Source: Paenibacillus sp. OVF10 | GTDB lineage: Bacteria; Bacillota; Bacilli; Paenibacillales; Paenibacillaceae | Reading direction: 5' to 3' | NCBI GenBank assembly: GCA_022836915.1 | Contig: CP094668.1 | Span: forward strand, 434,001 to 498,000 | DNA length: 64,000 nucleotides | Shown here: in pieces, positions 39,127 to 48,280 of the stretch | Position numbering within the stretch: position 1 is the first letter of the stretch | How the letters are laid out: every line of letters begins with the position of its first letter | Program-made: the position numbers and the translations under genes | Notes under the pieces: generated by a model | What the model was told of the DNA's origin: nothing | The model's database searches: none | Seen by the model: the letters and a program-made list of their open reading frames with translations, nothing else

Positions 39127-40178
39127 ATGATTTCTGCTGATCTGAAGGAACAATATTACGAGGCACTTGTGGCCAAGGATTCGGAATACGAGGGTTTATT
39201 CTATGTTGGAGTCCGAACCACGGGTGTGTTCTGTCGTCCCACATGCCCTGCGCGAAAGCCAAAATTCGAAAACTGCGAATTCTATGAGACGGCTCAGCAG
39301 GCACTTCTGGCCTCTTATCGCCCTTGCCAGCGCTGTCGCCCGCTCTCTCACCCCAACCAAGTATCCGATGTCGTTCGCATATTAGTAGAAGCTGTGGAGA
39401 ACAATCCGGAGAAACGCTGGAAAGGACAGGATTTCAAGGAACTCTCCATCGATGAATCCACGGCGCGCCGACAGTTCAAGAAGCGGTTCGGCATGACCTT
39501 TGTCGAATATGCCCGTGCCCGCCGCATGGGACTTGCACTAAAAAATATTCGCTCCGGTCGCACCGTGATTGATAGCCAATTATCTACCGGATATGAATCA
39601 AGCAGCGGCTTCCGCGATGCCTTTTCACGGATCATGGGTGCTGCCCCTACACAAGTCGATGAAGGACATATCCTAAAAGCGTCCTGGATTGACACCCGCC
39701 TCGGCCCGATGATGGCCATTGCAGATGAGGAGTCGCTATATTTACTGGAATTTGTGGACCGCAGAGGTCTGGAACGCGAAGTTGAGCGTCTGCGCAAACG
39801 AACCAAATCAGCGATTGTACCCGGCACTACAGCTCCCATCCAGTCCATTGAGCGTGAACTAAACGAGTACTTTCAAGGTATTCGGACAGCATTCGACACA
39901 CCGTTGTTCTGTTTAGGAACACCATTCCAAAAGCGTGTGTGGGACGAGTTGCTGGCCATTCCGGCTGGTGAAACGAGGTCATATCAGGAGATTGCAAATG
40001 CACTGGGAAAACCGACTGCTTGCCGAGCTGTGGCACAGGCGAATGGGGCCAATCAGCTTGCGATTGTGATTCCATGTCACCGTGTAATTAATGCCAGTGG
40101 CGAACTGGGTGGATATGGCGGGGATTAACTCGCAAAAACTGGCTTTTGACTCACGAGAAACAAAAACAGGGTAGCTGA
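39127..40178 (+). CDS. ada: Ada: methylated-DNA-[protein]-cysteine methyltransferase/AraC regulator (frameshifted at the end)
   Basis: About 350 residues after repair. N-terminal zinc/phosphotriester domain with four Cys (VFCRPTCPARKPKFENCEFY ... RPCQRCRP), an AraC helix-turn-helix (about 95-175), an RNase H-like linker domain and the O6-alkylguanine transferase with the active-site Cys in VIPCHRV near residue 320. It repairs alkylated DNA and, once methylated, activates the adaptive response. The frame ends early because one G is missing in 40120-40123; adding it restores GGYGGGLTRKNWLLTHEKQ, the normal end. Reading ends at TGA 40176. Promoter region upstream is AT-rich; no partner alkA is adjacent. 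Confidence 0.88.
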
Positions 40179-40255
40179 AAAACAGAATAAAGTAATGAAG
40201 TACGCATCAAATGTCCAAAGGAATGCATGATATAACAAAGGAGAGTCAACATAAT

Positions 40256-41028
40256 ATGAGTACCTTAGAAGAAAAAGCAGCGTTGTTCCAACAATACCAT
40301 GTGAAAGGAAAACCACTTGTTCTGGTCAATGTGTGGGATGCCGGAAGTGCGCAAGCCATTCAATCCGCTGGAGCAACGGCCATTGCTACCGGAAGCTGGT
40401 CCGTTGCTGCGGCCCACGGTGAACGCGATGGTGAAGCCCTGCCATTCCATCTGGTGCTTGCCAATCTCGCACGGATTACAGCGAGCGTCGATATGCCTGT
40501 AACGATCGATATAGAGGAGGGTATGGGAGGTTGGTGTCAGAAGTGAAGCAAAATATCCTGCAAGTCATCGATCATGGTGCTGTAGGAGTCAACATTGAAG
40601 ACCAACTTCCCACTGGCTTGGGATTGTACTCTGTGGAGGAGCAGTGCACGAGACTGTCCGCCGCCCGGGAAGCTGCGGAGCAGGCAGGCATACCGTTGTT
40701 CATTAACGCCCGCACAGATATTTTTCTGCAACATGCACCTGAACACCATAACCACTCCCTCCTAGAGGAAGCACTTATACGTTCGAGCCAATATGCAGAT
40801 GCAGGAGCCAGTGGTCTGTTTGTACCCGGTTTGCAGGATCACCAACTGATTCAGGAATTGTGTGAGCGTTCATCGCTGCCAATTAACATTATGGTTACGT
40901 CTCCTGAACCTTCACCAAAACAACTTGCTGCACTCGGTGTAGCTCGCGTAAGCTATGGACCATATCCTTATCTGCAAGCTATGGAACATCTGAAAGAACT
41001 GGGGAGAAGTATTTTATCGGGAAATTAA
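40256..41028 (+). CDS. Isocitrate lyase / PEP mutase family protein (frameshifted as sequenced)
   Basis: About 257 residues after repair. Start 40256 follows AAAGGAGAG. It is an alpha/beta barrel of the PEP mutase/isocitrate lyase superfamily: LVLVNVWDAGSAQAIQSAGATAIATGS, the metal/substrate segment VTIDIEEG(Y)G, GVNIEDQ near residue 115 and FINARTD. The missing T at about 40522 should read GAGGGTTATGG to give DIEEGYGR. Related enzymes include 2-methylisocitrate lyase, carboxyphosphonoenolpyruvate mutase and oxaloacetate decarboxylase; the lyase Cys of isocitrate lyase (KKCGH) is not present. The reaction is uncertain. Confidence 0.82.
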
Positions 41029-41078
41029 CTGGAGGGCATGTTATAATCACCTCTATTGAACATTTACAGGAGGCAATT

Positions 41079-41597
41079 ATGCTTAACGTGGAACAAAAGC
41101 TTGAAGTGCTACAATCGTATCCCCAACTGCAACGCAAAGATGTTTCTCTCGGTCGTGTTAATTTCCACTACGAGGATAGTGCGTATGATAAAAAAATTGT
41201 TGCTCTCCATATTCACCCTAACGGTAACGGTTATATCTATGCAGGGTTACTGCCCAACTATGAGACCGATGCTAAAGGATTCGTCAATATTCGTGATTAC
41301 TCCGAAGCAGATCTGCGCACCTTGTTAGATGAAACGATCCAAGCGATGTCTCACAATCCCAACGCAGTTGAATTCCAAGAGCCAGAACAAGTAAAAGCTG
41401 TTGCTCCTGCCTTGTCTACAACCTCTACGGGTGGCGGAACATGGGTCGATGAAGATGGACATACGCTCACTTTAAAATACGAAGATGACATGTGGTATGT
41501 GTATTCCGGTGTTAATCTGGATATGGCTTTTGAAACGCGTAGTGAAGCCGGCGAGTACCTCAAGGACGAAGGATTCAAACCGCAAGCTCAGGCTTAA
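41079..41597 (+). CDS. Hypothetical protein
   Basis: 172 residues from ATG 41079 after AGGAGG. An N-terminal domain (about 1-85) has alternating beta strands (VSLGRVNFHYEDS, KIVALHIHPNGNGYIYAGLLPNY), a Thr/Gly-rich linker lies around 110-120 and a small C-terminal beta domain (WVDEDGHTLTLKYEDDMWYVYSGVNLDMAFETRSEAGEYL) looks like a domain that reads an extracellular or polypeptide ligand. No signal or membrane segment. I do not recognise the family. A terminator follows. Confidence 0.7.
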   Translation: MLNVEQKLEVLQSYPQLQRKDVSLGRVNFHYEDSAYDKKIVALHIHPNGNGYIYAGLLPNYETDAKGFVNIRDYSEADLRTLLDETIQAMSHNPNAVEFQEPEQVKAVAPALSTTSTGGGTWVDEDGHTLTLKYEDDMWYVYSGVNLDMAFETRSEAGEYLKDEGFKPQAQA

Positions 41598-41668
41598 GGG
41601 ATACACCTTCATTTTGAATTGCGTACAAAGATTGCCGAATAGGTATATTCAGTGATTTAGGATGATAC

Positions 41669-41703
41669 AAAAAACACGAGGCGTGTTCGCACTCGTGTTT
41701 TTC
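41669..41703 (+). terminator. Intrinsic terminator after the 41079 gene
   Basis: AAAACACGAG-gcgtgttcgca-CTCGTGTTTTT. Confidence 0.8.
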
Positions 41704-41736
41704 AGATTACAGGAAGTTTCGCTTAAATTCCTTGCC

Positions 41737-41927
41737 TATATAAGTTGAACTAAAGATTATTTACACTGACACTACGATGACAGAACAACCTTCCAATCGC
41801 TGTTATCCCCAGATTTTTCGATCCCCTTTCTCATGGGAAAATCCGGTGATAAAGGCGCACGCTTCGCTTTTTCAGGTTTTTTCTGTCCTCTCCGTTATCG
41901 TGTAAATGATTAGTTCAACTTATATAG
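41737..41927. repeat. Inverted-repeat element copy C (MITE-like)
   Basis: TATATAAGTTGAACTAAAGA at the left and TTAGTTCAACTTATATAG at the right form matching termini, with TTTACAC/GTGTAAA inside. Shorter than copies A and B because the internal GCTTTC/GAAAGC hairpin is missing. ATTCCTT occurs on both flanks (41727-41733 and 41928-41934), possibly a partly decayed target duplication. Confidence 0.7.
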
Positions 41928-41949
41928 ATTCCTTTATAACTGTTTCCTG

Positions 41950-42648
41950 TCAGTCTTTTTTGGATTTCATGGTAAGCGGCGCATTCTTCATCATCGGGTA
42001 CGTAGATAGAAGTAGCGCACCACCAATACATCCCAGAACGGTGAACAGTGTCATCATATTCACACTCGCAAACCACTTCATCCACTCCCCGAAATCTGCG
42101 AAGACAACGATCAGTGTCATAATTAGACCTACCCCAAAGAACATAATGAAGAAGTTACGCATCCCCAAGCGCATCCAACAAACCGTTGGGAAGACAGAGA
42201 TTCCCAGTACGAGAAAGCCACACATCAGATCGATCCACAGGTAGGATAAGAAATGATATTCGCTTGAATACAACATGCCCGGTTGATAAAGGGTTACATC
42301 AACAATTCCTTTTTCCTGAAGCAGGTGTATGAATAAATACGCCACATGCAGGATGACCATGGTGCCTGCAACCATCCATACCGAGTTCATATAGAAGGAT
42401 TTCATGAATTGAATTCGTGTACTGCCCATACCAATCGCAACAGGAAACAGTGTAATAATTCCCCCGATTGCAAACGTACATATCCCTCCGTACATGGGAC
42501 CAAACAGTTGCGTGGTATACGAGACATCAAATATGAAGCCAATGGCCAGATATACAACGGTGAGCATTAGAGCGATGGATGAAAATATGCCTAGATACAA
42601 ACGCATATCATCGCGAATCAGTCGATTCGTACCTTTTACTGCGTTCAT
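41950..42648 (-). CDS. Integral membrane protein of a YtrA-type ABC operon
   Basis: 232 residues with six predicted membrane helices (for example IFSSIALMLTVVYLAIGFIF and LWIDLMCGFLVLGISVFPTV), no soluble domain. The start is inside the end of the ABC ATPase gene (41-base overlap) with GAGGGG upstream. It is probably the permease partner of that ATPase. Family: unnamed ABC-2-like membrane proteins found with GntR/YtrA regulators; substrate unknown. Confidence 0.7.
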   Translation of the reverse strand: MNAVKGTNRLIRDDMRLYLGIFSSIALMLTVVYLAIGFIFDVSYTTQLFGPMYGGICTFAIGGIITLFPVAIGMGSTRIQFMKSFYMNSVWMVAGTMVILHVAYLFIHLLQEKGIVDVTLYQPGMLYSSEYHFLSYLWIDLMCGFLVLGISVFPTVCWMRLGMRNFFIMFFGVGLIMTLIVVFADFGEWMKWFASVNMMTLFTVLGCIGGALLLSTYPMMKNAPLTMKSKKD

Positions 42649-43519
42649 GGTTTAACCCCTCTTGATTACGGGTCCTGTTAACCAAATAATCTTGTAATGT
42701 CGCTTTCTCAATGGAAAGACCCTGCGAATGAGCGATATCCTTCCACATTTTCGAGTAGGGCTCATCAATCATCACTTTTACAGTCGATCCCATCTGGGAA
42801 GATTCGATAACTTTAACATCTGCTGTGACTTGGTTGATATCATCAATTCTCCCTGTTAGAAGAACTCCTTTTTCGCGCATCTCTTCCATCGGTTGATTTA
42901 ACAACACCTCTCCGGCTTGCAAAACGATAAGGGACTCACATAAAGGCTGAATCTCCTCAATATGATGGCTGGATATCAGAATCAGACGCGGGTTATCTTC
43001 ATAACTTTCCAGTAACGCATTATAGAAGAATTTACGCTTCTCAGCATCGAGCCCATTGGTGGGTTCATCCAGAATGGTTATCTTTGCATTACTGGCAAGA
43101 CCCAATATAATCTGAGTGGCAGTCTTCATGCCTTTCGAAAATTTAATGATCTTTTTCTTCGCCGGTAGTTCGAACACATCCATTAAACGCTCCGCCAAAT
43201 CCTTATTCCACTGCGGATGAAAATATTGCCCCATTTGAACCATGTCACTAACCGTCCAGTTTTTCCCCAGGGGATGATTCTCCTGGATGTAGCACAGATG
43301 CTCTTGGGCAGCCAGATTATTATAGGGGTCTTGACCCATGATCTGAACGGTTCCACTGTCGGGGCGGTTATGCCCTGCCAGTAAACTCATCATGGTTGTT
43401 TTACCTGCTCCATTTCTTCCCCAGATTGCACTAATGATTGGCTCACTCTCATGTAGCGTAACCTGGTTCAGAACGGGCGTCTTCTGGTAGCTGTAGTTGA
43501 CCTGCTCCATATGAATCAT
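42608..43519 (-). CDS. ABC transporter ATP-binding protein (YtrB-like)
   Basis: 303 residues. Walker A GRNGAGKTT near residue 34, Q-loop (CYIQENHPLG), signature KFSKGMKTATQ, Walker B ITILDEPTNGLD and H-loop ISSHHIEEI are all present. The N-terminus has the IHMEQVNYSYQK beta-strand start. The ATG overlaps the GntR stop (ATGA), so regulator, ATPase and permease are one operon, like ytrABCDEF of Bacillus subtilis, which responds to cell-wall antibiotics. Confidence 0.85.
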   Translation of the reverse strand: MIHMEQVNYSYQKTPVLNQVTLHESEPIISAIWGRNGAGKTTMMSLLAGHNRPDSGTVQIMGQDPYNNLAAQEHLCYIQENHPLGKNWTVSDMVQMGQYFHPQWNKDLAERLMDVFELPAKKKIIKFSKGMKTATQIILGLASNAKITILDEPTNGLDAEKRKFFYNALLESYEDNPRLILISSHHIEEIQPLCESLIVLQAGEVLLNQPMEEMREKGVLLTGRIDDINQVTADVKVIESSQMGSTVKVMIDEPYSKMWKDIAHSQGLSIEKATLQDYLVNRTRNQEGLNHERSKRYESTDSR

Positions 43520-43923
43520 AACTCACTCTCCTTATCCTTCTTGCCGCGAATCAGATCAATAATCATGTCTTCATTCATGTGAATCCGTCTGGCTTCTTCA
43601 AGTAAAGGCTTGATGTATTCTTCATAAAAATCTTGCTTCCGTTCAACGAGCAATGCTTCTCTTGCTCCCTTTGCAACAAACATTCCAACACCTCGCTGTT
43701 TGTATATAATCCCCTTGTCCACGAGTTCCTGCAGCCCTTTGCGGGCTGTAGCCGGATTGATATTGTAGAAGCGTGACAGTTCATTGGTTGAGGGAACCTG
43801 TTCTTCCACCTTCAATCTGCCCTCCACAATATCGTCCATAATCATCGTGGCAATCTGATGAAAAATAGGCTGAGATTCATCCAAAGTCGATTTCATGTGC
43901 TTCCAACTTTCATACGTATTCAT
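43516..43923 (-). CDS. GntR-family regulator, YtrA subfamily
   Basis: 135 residues from ATG 43923, or 126 from ATG 43896 (MKSTLDESQPIFHQIATMI), which fits family length better; neither has a good Shine-Dalgarno. The winged helix is VPSTNELSRFYNINPATARKGLQELVDKGIIYKQRG. The short C-terminal domain without a ligand-binding module places it in the YtrA group. A -10-like TATACT (43970-43975, minus) is followed by a perfect 8-4-8 palindrome and then by tandem ACTAACCG repeats that cover the first possible leader, suggesting autoregulation. Confidence 0.85.
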   Translation of the reverse strand: MNTYESWKHMKSTLDESQPIFHQIATMIMDDIVEGRLKVEEQVPSTNELSRFYNINPATARKGLQELVDKGIIYKQRGVGMFVAKGAREALLVERKQDFYEEYIKPLLEEARRIHMNEDMIIDLIRGKKDKESEL

Positions 43924-43946
43924 TAGTCAGTTAGTCGGTTAGTCGG

Positions 43947-43966
43947 TTAGTTACTCATGTAACTAA
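43947..43966. promoter_or_regulatory. Inverted repeat, likely YtrA-type operator
   Basis: TTAGTTAC-tcat-GTAACTAA, just downstream of a minus-strand TATACT. On the leader side GTTAGTCG is repeated three times (43925-43947). Confidence 0.6.
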
Positions 43967-44003
43967 CTATAGTATACAAAAACGCAAATGTAAATAGGCG
44001 AAC

Positions 44004-44174
44004 TTAATTCATTGCCTTTCCTACCTTGGCTCTGTTGTATTGATTAATAAGACCGTCCAGGACTACGGATTGCTGGATCACTTCCGGATGAAGCAGACTA
44101 CCGTATTCCATATGCATGCGATATAACAACTGTCTGGCATCTTCGATCCGTGATATCAAATCCAGGCAATCCAT
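44004..44174 (-). CDS. Spo0E-like aspartyl-phosphate phosphatase
   Basis: 56 residues from ATG 44174, preceded by a very strong AAAGGAGGG site; the longer frame from 44195 overlaps that site. The pattern I-X-X-ARQLLYRMHMEYGSLLHPEVIQQSVVLDGLINQYNR matches the Spo0E family core S-X-X-LD-X-LI. Such small helical proteins dephosphorylate Spo0A~P and delay sporulation. It lies about 140 bases downstream of the HTH-TPR/peptide pair at 44316-45801, in the same direction. Confidence 0.75.
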   Translation of the reverse strand: MDCLDLISRIEDARQLLYRMHMEYGSLLHPEVIQQSVVLDGLINQYNRAKVGKAMN

Positions 44175-44265
44175 AGTATCCCTCCTTTTTGTCATATTTT
44201 AGTGTATTATGCCAATCATAAGCGCATGTGAGATACGACATACTTATTCTTCCACTTTGATACAC

Positions 44266-44303
44266 ACAAAAAGAACGCTCCTGAAATGAATTCAGAAGCG
44301 TCC
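44266..44303 (-). terminator. Intrinsic terminator after the peptide gene
   Basis: Coding-strand GGACGCTTCTGAA-ttca-TTTCAGGAGCGTTC followed by TTTTTGTG. Confidence 0.75.
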
Positions 44304-44315
44304 ATTGGTTCAGGC

Positions 44316-44456
44316 TTATGTCCCTAAACCGTGATCATTTGTTCGGTAAATTGAAGGGTCTGGATTCTCCACAGTCGGGACAGGTCCAGTAACAGGAGCT
44401 ACAATGCTCACCACTATACTACATGTAACTATCAGCAAAGCCAGCTTTCTCTTCAT
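44316..44456 (-). CDS. Candidate secreted signalling pro-peptide (46 aa) overlapping the HTH-TPR gene
   Basis: This frame runs from ATG 44456 to TAA 44316 and overlaps the last 38 bases of the receptor gene in another frame. GAGGTG lies 10 bases before the ATG. The translated product begins MKRKLALLIVTCSIVVSIVA, a basic start followed by a 16-residue hydrophobic core: a good Sec signal. A short Pro-rich segment (PVTGPVPTVENPDPS) and a polar C-terminus (IYRTNDHGLGT) follow. This layout, receptor gene then overlapping pro-peptide gene, is that of RRNPP quorum-sensing pairs (Rap-Phr, NprR-NprX; the Alo systems of Paenibacillus polymyxa). The active peptide is probably in the last 6-10 residues. 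It has its own terminator. It is short and easily missed by gene callers. Confidence 0.7.
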   Translation of the reverse strand: MKRKLALLIVTCSIVVSIVAPVTGPVPTVENPDPSIYRTNDHGLGT

Positions 44457-45801
44457 TGAGTTTCTGCACCTCACCAATCAAGATTTTGTACTGCTGTATA
44501 GCTGTGTCAGACGCATATTCCCTGTATTGCTCAAACAGTCCGACACCTCTAAGCATACCTCGTCCATCGCTAATTTCAATAGAAAATCTCAAGCTGTTCA
44601 GTACAAAATCTAATCCCTCCGCAAACCTGTCTTTTTTAAGACAATACGTGCCTAATCCAGCTAAAAGACGAACGTAGCGATCATCGGTTACCTGCTTGCT
44701 TACTTTCCCTATCCGATTTCTCTGTTCATGATAAGTGAAGTATGGCTCATATTGATTGAGTACATGATCTATGTTCATATCATAACGGTTAGCAGCCGTT
44801 ACAATATCACAAAGCGCTGGAAATATCTCATTTTCCTTCGTTGAGATATACGCGAGGTAGTCAGGTAATACTTCAAACTGCCCAGCCATTAATTGATATA
44901 TATAACGATTACCCTCAGCCCATTCCTGAAACTGATGAATAACCACTTTTTCTTCAGGTTCAGGCTCTTTCACCCAACTGTAATCGGAGTATAATGCAAC
45001 ATACTTCAATGCCATTTCATAGTTATTCAAGTGGAAGTGGGCACTTCCGCAGGCTAAATACGCATACATAATATAAAAAACGATAGGTCGTTTGGTCTCT
45101 TCTTGTTTCCTTCGGCCATTCATCTCATAATGGATGGCTGCTTTCACCTTCAGCTTTTCAGATAGTTCCTGAACTTTGCTCCATCTGTGAAGTGATGCAA
45201 ATGCATTAATTAGTTCGTTAAGCGCATCCAATTGATAGCGCTCATCCAGCCGATCCACATAATATTCGAACCGGGCTGCGATAATCAGATTCCGCTGCTG
45301 ATCATTGGTCAGTCCCAACCGGAACAGTCGATACTGACAGAGTGCAAGCCGCTCGGAATGTTGCATTTTCTCACTTTCAGCAATGTTTTCATATAGAAGG
45401 ATGGCTGGTTTGAATTTACCCGCTTGGTAGAATTCTTCAGCCACATCAAATAACAAAGGAATATAGGATAGATTATCCATCATCAGACGAATAACCTCTT
45501 CAATACAGTCCAACTTGTCCAACTCGGCACAGCGATGAAGGAAGGGTCCCAGTCTTCGCCAGTCCGGGGTCGCGTGTACAAAACACTCGTCTATGTATAA
45601 CTCATAGAAGTAACCTTCTTCCAGTCTCATGGCGGAAGTGATGCGATCCAACTGCTGCATGGCAATAGGCCGATTTTTATTCAAAATATTGCTGAGCGTA
45701 CCCGAATTAATCCCTGACGTTTCCGAAAAATGACTAATGGACATCTGTTCACGCTTCAGATAACTTTCCAAGTGATCGCGTATCGTGGTTGTCGACTCCA
45801 A
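44419..45801 (-). CDS. HTH-TPR regulator, RRNPP-type peptide receptor
   Basis: About 460 residues. Start chosen at TTG 45801, 10 bases after GGAGG. An N-terminal helix-turn-helix (about residues 5-60: ISHFSETSGINSGTLSNILN, XRE/Cro type) is followed by about 380 residues of helical TPR-like repeats (for example FKPAILLYENIAESEKMQ, YEMALKYVALYSDY, FAEGLDFVLNSLRFSIEI). This is the receptor architecture of PlcR, NprR, Rgg and AimR, which bind imported peptides. Its stop lies inside the start of the 46-codon secreted peptide gene. It probably controls its own cassette and sporulation or other social traits; target genes are not shown. Confidence 0.8.
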   Translation of the reverse strand: MESTTTIRDHLESYLKREQMSISHFSETSGINSGTLSNILNKNRPIAMQQLDRITSAMRLEEGYFYELYIDECFVHATPDWRRLGPFLHRCAELDKLDCIEEVIRLMMDNLSYIPLLFDVAEEFYQAGKFKPAILLYENIAESEKMQHSERLALCQYRLFRLGLTNDQQRNLIIAARFEYYVDRLDERYQLDALNELINAFASLHRWSKVQELSEKLKVKAAIHYEMNGRRKQEETKRPIVFYIMYAYLACGSAHFHLNNYEMALKYVALYSDYSWVKEPEPEEKVVIHQFQEWAEGNRYIYQLMAGQFEVLPDYLAYISTKENEIFPALCDIVTAANRYDMNIDHVLNQYEPYFTYHEQRNRIGKVSKQVTDDRYVRLLAGLGTYCLKKDRFAEGLDFVLNSLRFSIEISDGRGMLRGVGLFEQYREYASDTAIQQYKILIGEVQKLNEEKAGFADSYM

Positions 45802-46001
45802 ACGAACACCACCCTCCAAAATAAAAAACATAAACGGGATTATCGGTATGCAAAAGTAATTATATGTAATTAAAAAGTATCGGTCAATATAATAATTTCA
45901 ACTAATTTGTATTAATTACATTTTAATCCTTTAATTAAGCCACAAATCTCTATCCTTATTTTATATCGGAAACGCGCCTGACATCAAACCTGAAAATAGA
46001 C

Positions 46002-46033
46002 AAAAAACACGAGCCATCTACGGGCTCGTGTTC
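46002..46033. terminator. Bidirectional terminator
   Basis: AAAAACACGAGCC-atctac-GGGCTCGTGTTC; serves the minus-strand aldo/keto reductase gene. Confidence 0.75.
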
Positions 46034-46074
46034 TCAACTGACTCAGCAGTCATCATGCTCACTATAACTTGGAT

Positions 46075-46992
46075 TTAAGGCAGTATATTGCCTGCCGCAC
46101 GGTAAATTTCATACCACTCTGGACGCGTAAGATGAACATCTCCTGCTTTTACACAGTCTTGCAGACGTTCGATATTCATCGTGCCTGTCACAGGTTGCAT
46201 CTGCGCAGGGTGACGAAGCAACCATGCGATTGCAATCGTTGTATTGCTCACGTCATACTTCGCAGCAATCTCGTCAATCTTTGCATTCAATTCCGGGAAC
46301 TTGTCACTACCCAGGAATACACCTTCAAAGAATCCGTACTGGAACGGGGACCACGGCTGAATGGTGATATCATGCAGACGACAGTAATCAAGAATGCTAC
46401 CGTCACGATTAACCGCGGCATCGTTCTCCATGTTCACGTTGATGCCACTGTCAATCATCGTCGTATTGGTAATACTCATCTGCAACTGGTTGGCTACCAG
46501 TGGCTGTTTCACGTATTTCTTCAATAATTCGATCTGGTTCGGATTCTGGTTCGATACCCCGAAGTGACGCACTTTACCTTCGCGCTCCAGTTGATCAAAG
46601 GCTTCAGCCACTTCCTCCGGCTCAACCAATGCATCAGGACGGTGCAACAGCAGAACGTCAAGATATTCCGTTTTCAGACGTTGCAGGATGCCATCGACTG
46701 AGTTCAGGATGTGTTCTTTGGAGAAATCAAACATGCCTTTGCGAATACCGCATTTGGATTGAAGAATCATATTTTCACGAACTTGGGGATTCATCTGTAC
46801 CGCTTCGGCGAAGATCTCCTCACATGTTCCTGTACCATAAATGTCGGCATGGTCAAAGAAATTCGCGCCAACCTCCATTGCAGAACGAACAAAATGTTCG
46901 GCTTCCTTACCGTCTAGTGAATTAATCCGCATGCAGCCCACCGCGACTACAGGTACTTCTAGTGCACTGCTGCCCAATTTAATGGTTCTCAA
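46075..46992 (-). CDS. Aldo/keto reductase
   Basis: 305 residues from TTG 46992 after GGAGGG at 8 bases; upstream in-frame ATG has no site. Catalytic tetrad is visible: Asp and Tyr in FDHADIYGTGTCEE, Lys in LQSKCG and His in LLLHRPD. The C-terminal NADPH-binding end is PVTGTMNIERLQDC. It is the YcsN/YdhF-like group of NADPH-dependent reductases. Substrate unknown; no operon partner. Confidence 0.85.
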   Translation of the reverse strand: MRTIKLGSSALEVPVVAVGCMRINSLDGKEAEHFVRSAMEVGANFFDHADIYGTGTCEEIFAEAVQMNPQVRENMILQSKCGIRKGMFDFSKEHILNSVDGILQRLKTEYLDVLLLHRPDALVEPEEVAEAFDQLEREGKVRHFGVSNQNPNQIELLKKYVKQPLVANQLQMSITNTTMIDSGINVNMENDAAVNRDGSILDYCRLHDITIQPWSPFQYGFFEGVFLGSDKFPELNAKIDEIAAKYDVSNTTIAIAWLLRHPAQMQPVTGTMNIERLQDCVKAGDVHLTRPEWYEIYRAAGNILP

Positions 46993-47139
46993 GATGTTTT
47001 CCCTCCATATTCGAATATTATCGTGTATCTTACCTTTGATTGTGACATATATCTGCAATCGGTTTCAATAGATTTATCCTACTTTCATATGGAGAAATGA
47101 TAGGTTCTTCATTTCAGCCTATAGATCCAAAAGAATAAG

Positions 47140-48029
47140 TTATACTTCTTCCGGTATGATAACCTCAATGTGCCTTGGCAGGACACGGATATGAATCGGC
47201 AGGGCAGGACCTTCTTCCCCATCTACATTGGTGCGAATGGCTTCGTCTGAGCGAACATAAACTTCTTTCGCTGTAAAATAGTCCACGTCCTTATGGTCTT
47301 TCAGATTGCCAAAAAACAGGGAAGTACCTAGTGTGAGGCTGTTGAACACACTGATGTTGCGAATAACAAAACAATGTATCAGGCCATCATCCACCTCAGC
47401 ATCCGGGGACAACTTCTGGAATCCTCCAACCGAATTGGTCAGCGCCGCCAGAAAAAGTGGCGATTCCCCTCCCAGATCTGTCCGTCATATTCGATGGTTA
47501 GATGATTGGCTGGTGTATTCACCAGGTCTTTCAAGCCTTCTTTGAGATATGCGAATGAACCCAACTTCGACTTCTCTTCCGAGGATACGGAGAACAGAGC
47601 TTCTGCCAAAGAACCTGCAGCCACAACGTTGGCAAACAGGCGATCATTGATTTTCCCCAAATCCACGATATGGGTCTGATTCGAACGTAACTGCCTAATG
47701 GCTTCTTCCGGGTCAAGCGAAATATTCAGCGCACGTGCAAAATCATTCACCGTACCTAGCGGTATAACGCCTAATCGGGGACGATGATCCTGATCCATCA
47801 TGCCGTTAATCGTCTCATGTAGTGTACCGTCGCCTCCGATGGAGATGACCAGATCACAGCCGTCTTTGCAGGCGCTAAGGCAGTAGTTGGTGGCATCACC
47901 TTCCCCGGCCGTCTCATTAACAACCACCTCATACTGCTGTGACTCCAGAATTTCTCTGACTTGGGACACATACTGCTCGGCCTCTTCCTTACCTGACGAT
48001 GGATTACTAATGATCATGGCTTGGCGCAT
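47140..48029 (-). CDS. Diacylglycerol/lipid kinase, YegS/BmrU family (frameshifted as sequenced)
   Basis: About 296 residues after repair. ATG 48029 (MRQAMIISNPSSGKEEAEQYV) has GGAGGG 12 bases upstream. DAGK catalytic motifs: NPSSGK near residue 8, IGGDGTLHETINGM near 63 and PLGTVNDFARALN near 92. The frame breaks at 47452-47456; one more T on the coding strand gives RHFFLAALTNSVGGFQKL and continues to VEVIIPEEV at 47140. It phosphorylates a lipid with ATP, probably diacylglycerol, returning it to phosphatidate. Homologues DgkB and YegS. Confidence 0.82.
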
Positions 48030-48280
48030 ACTCACATCTTCCCTCCAAAATGGCATCTTTACTTCATCTTTACCCGTTTCAAGGGTGGATTGAATAGGGT
48101 CGGCGGGAGATGTTTTATTTTTTTGATAAACATGTCTCTGAAGAGTGCAGATCAGGGTTTGTTTCATATAGAATAGAAGTATAGGAATACCTCTTACGAA
48201 ATTTCTTGTTCCTTTTTCCTGTTGACGGGTTAATAACTATAGATGTGCTTTTAGCCGAACCTGCAAAAATTAAACAGATT

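Noticed and set aside
43924..43948. Short tandem repeats that might be a CRISPR fragment
   Set aside because: Units are 8 bases with no spacers, and no cas gene is nearby.
44404..44613. Plus-strand frame over the receptor's 3' end
   Set aside because: It has no ribosome binding site; the minus strand carries the receptor and the peptide gene.
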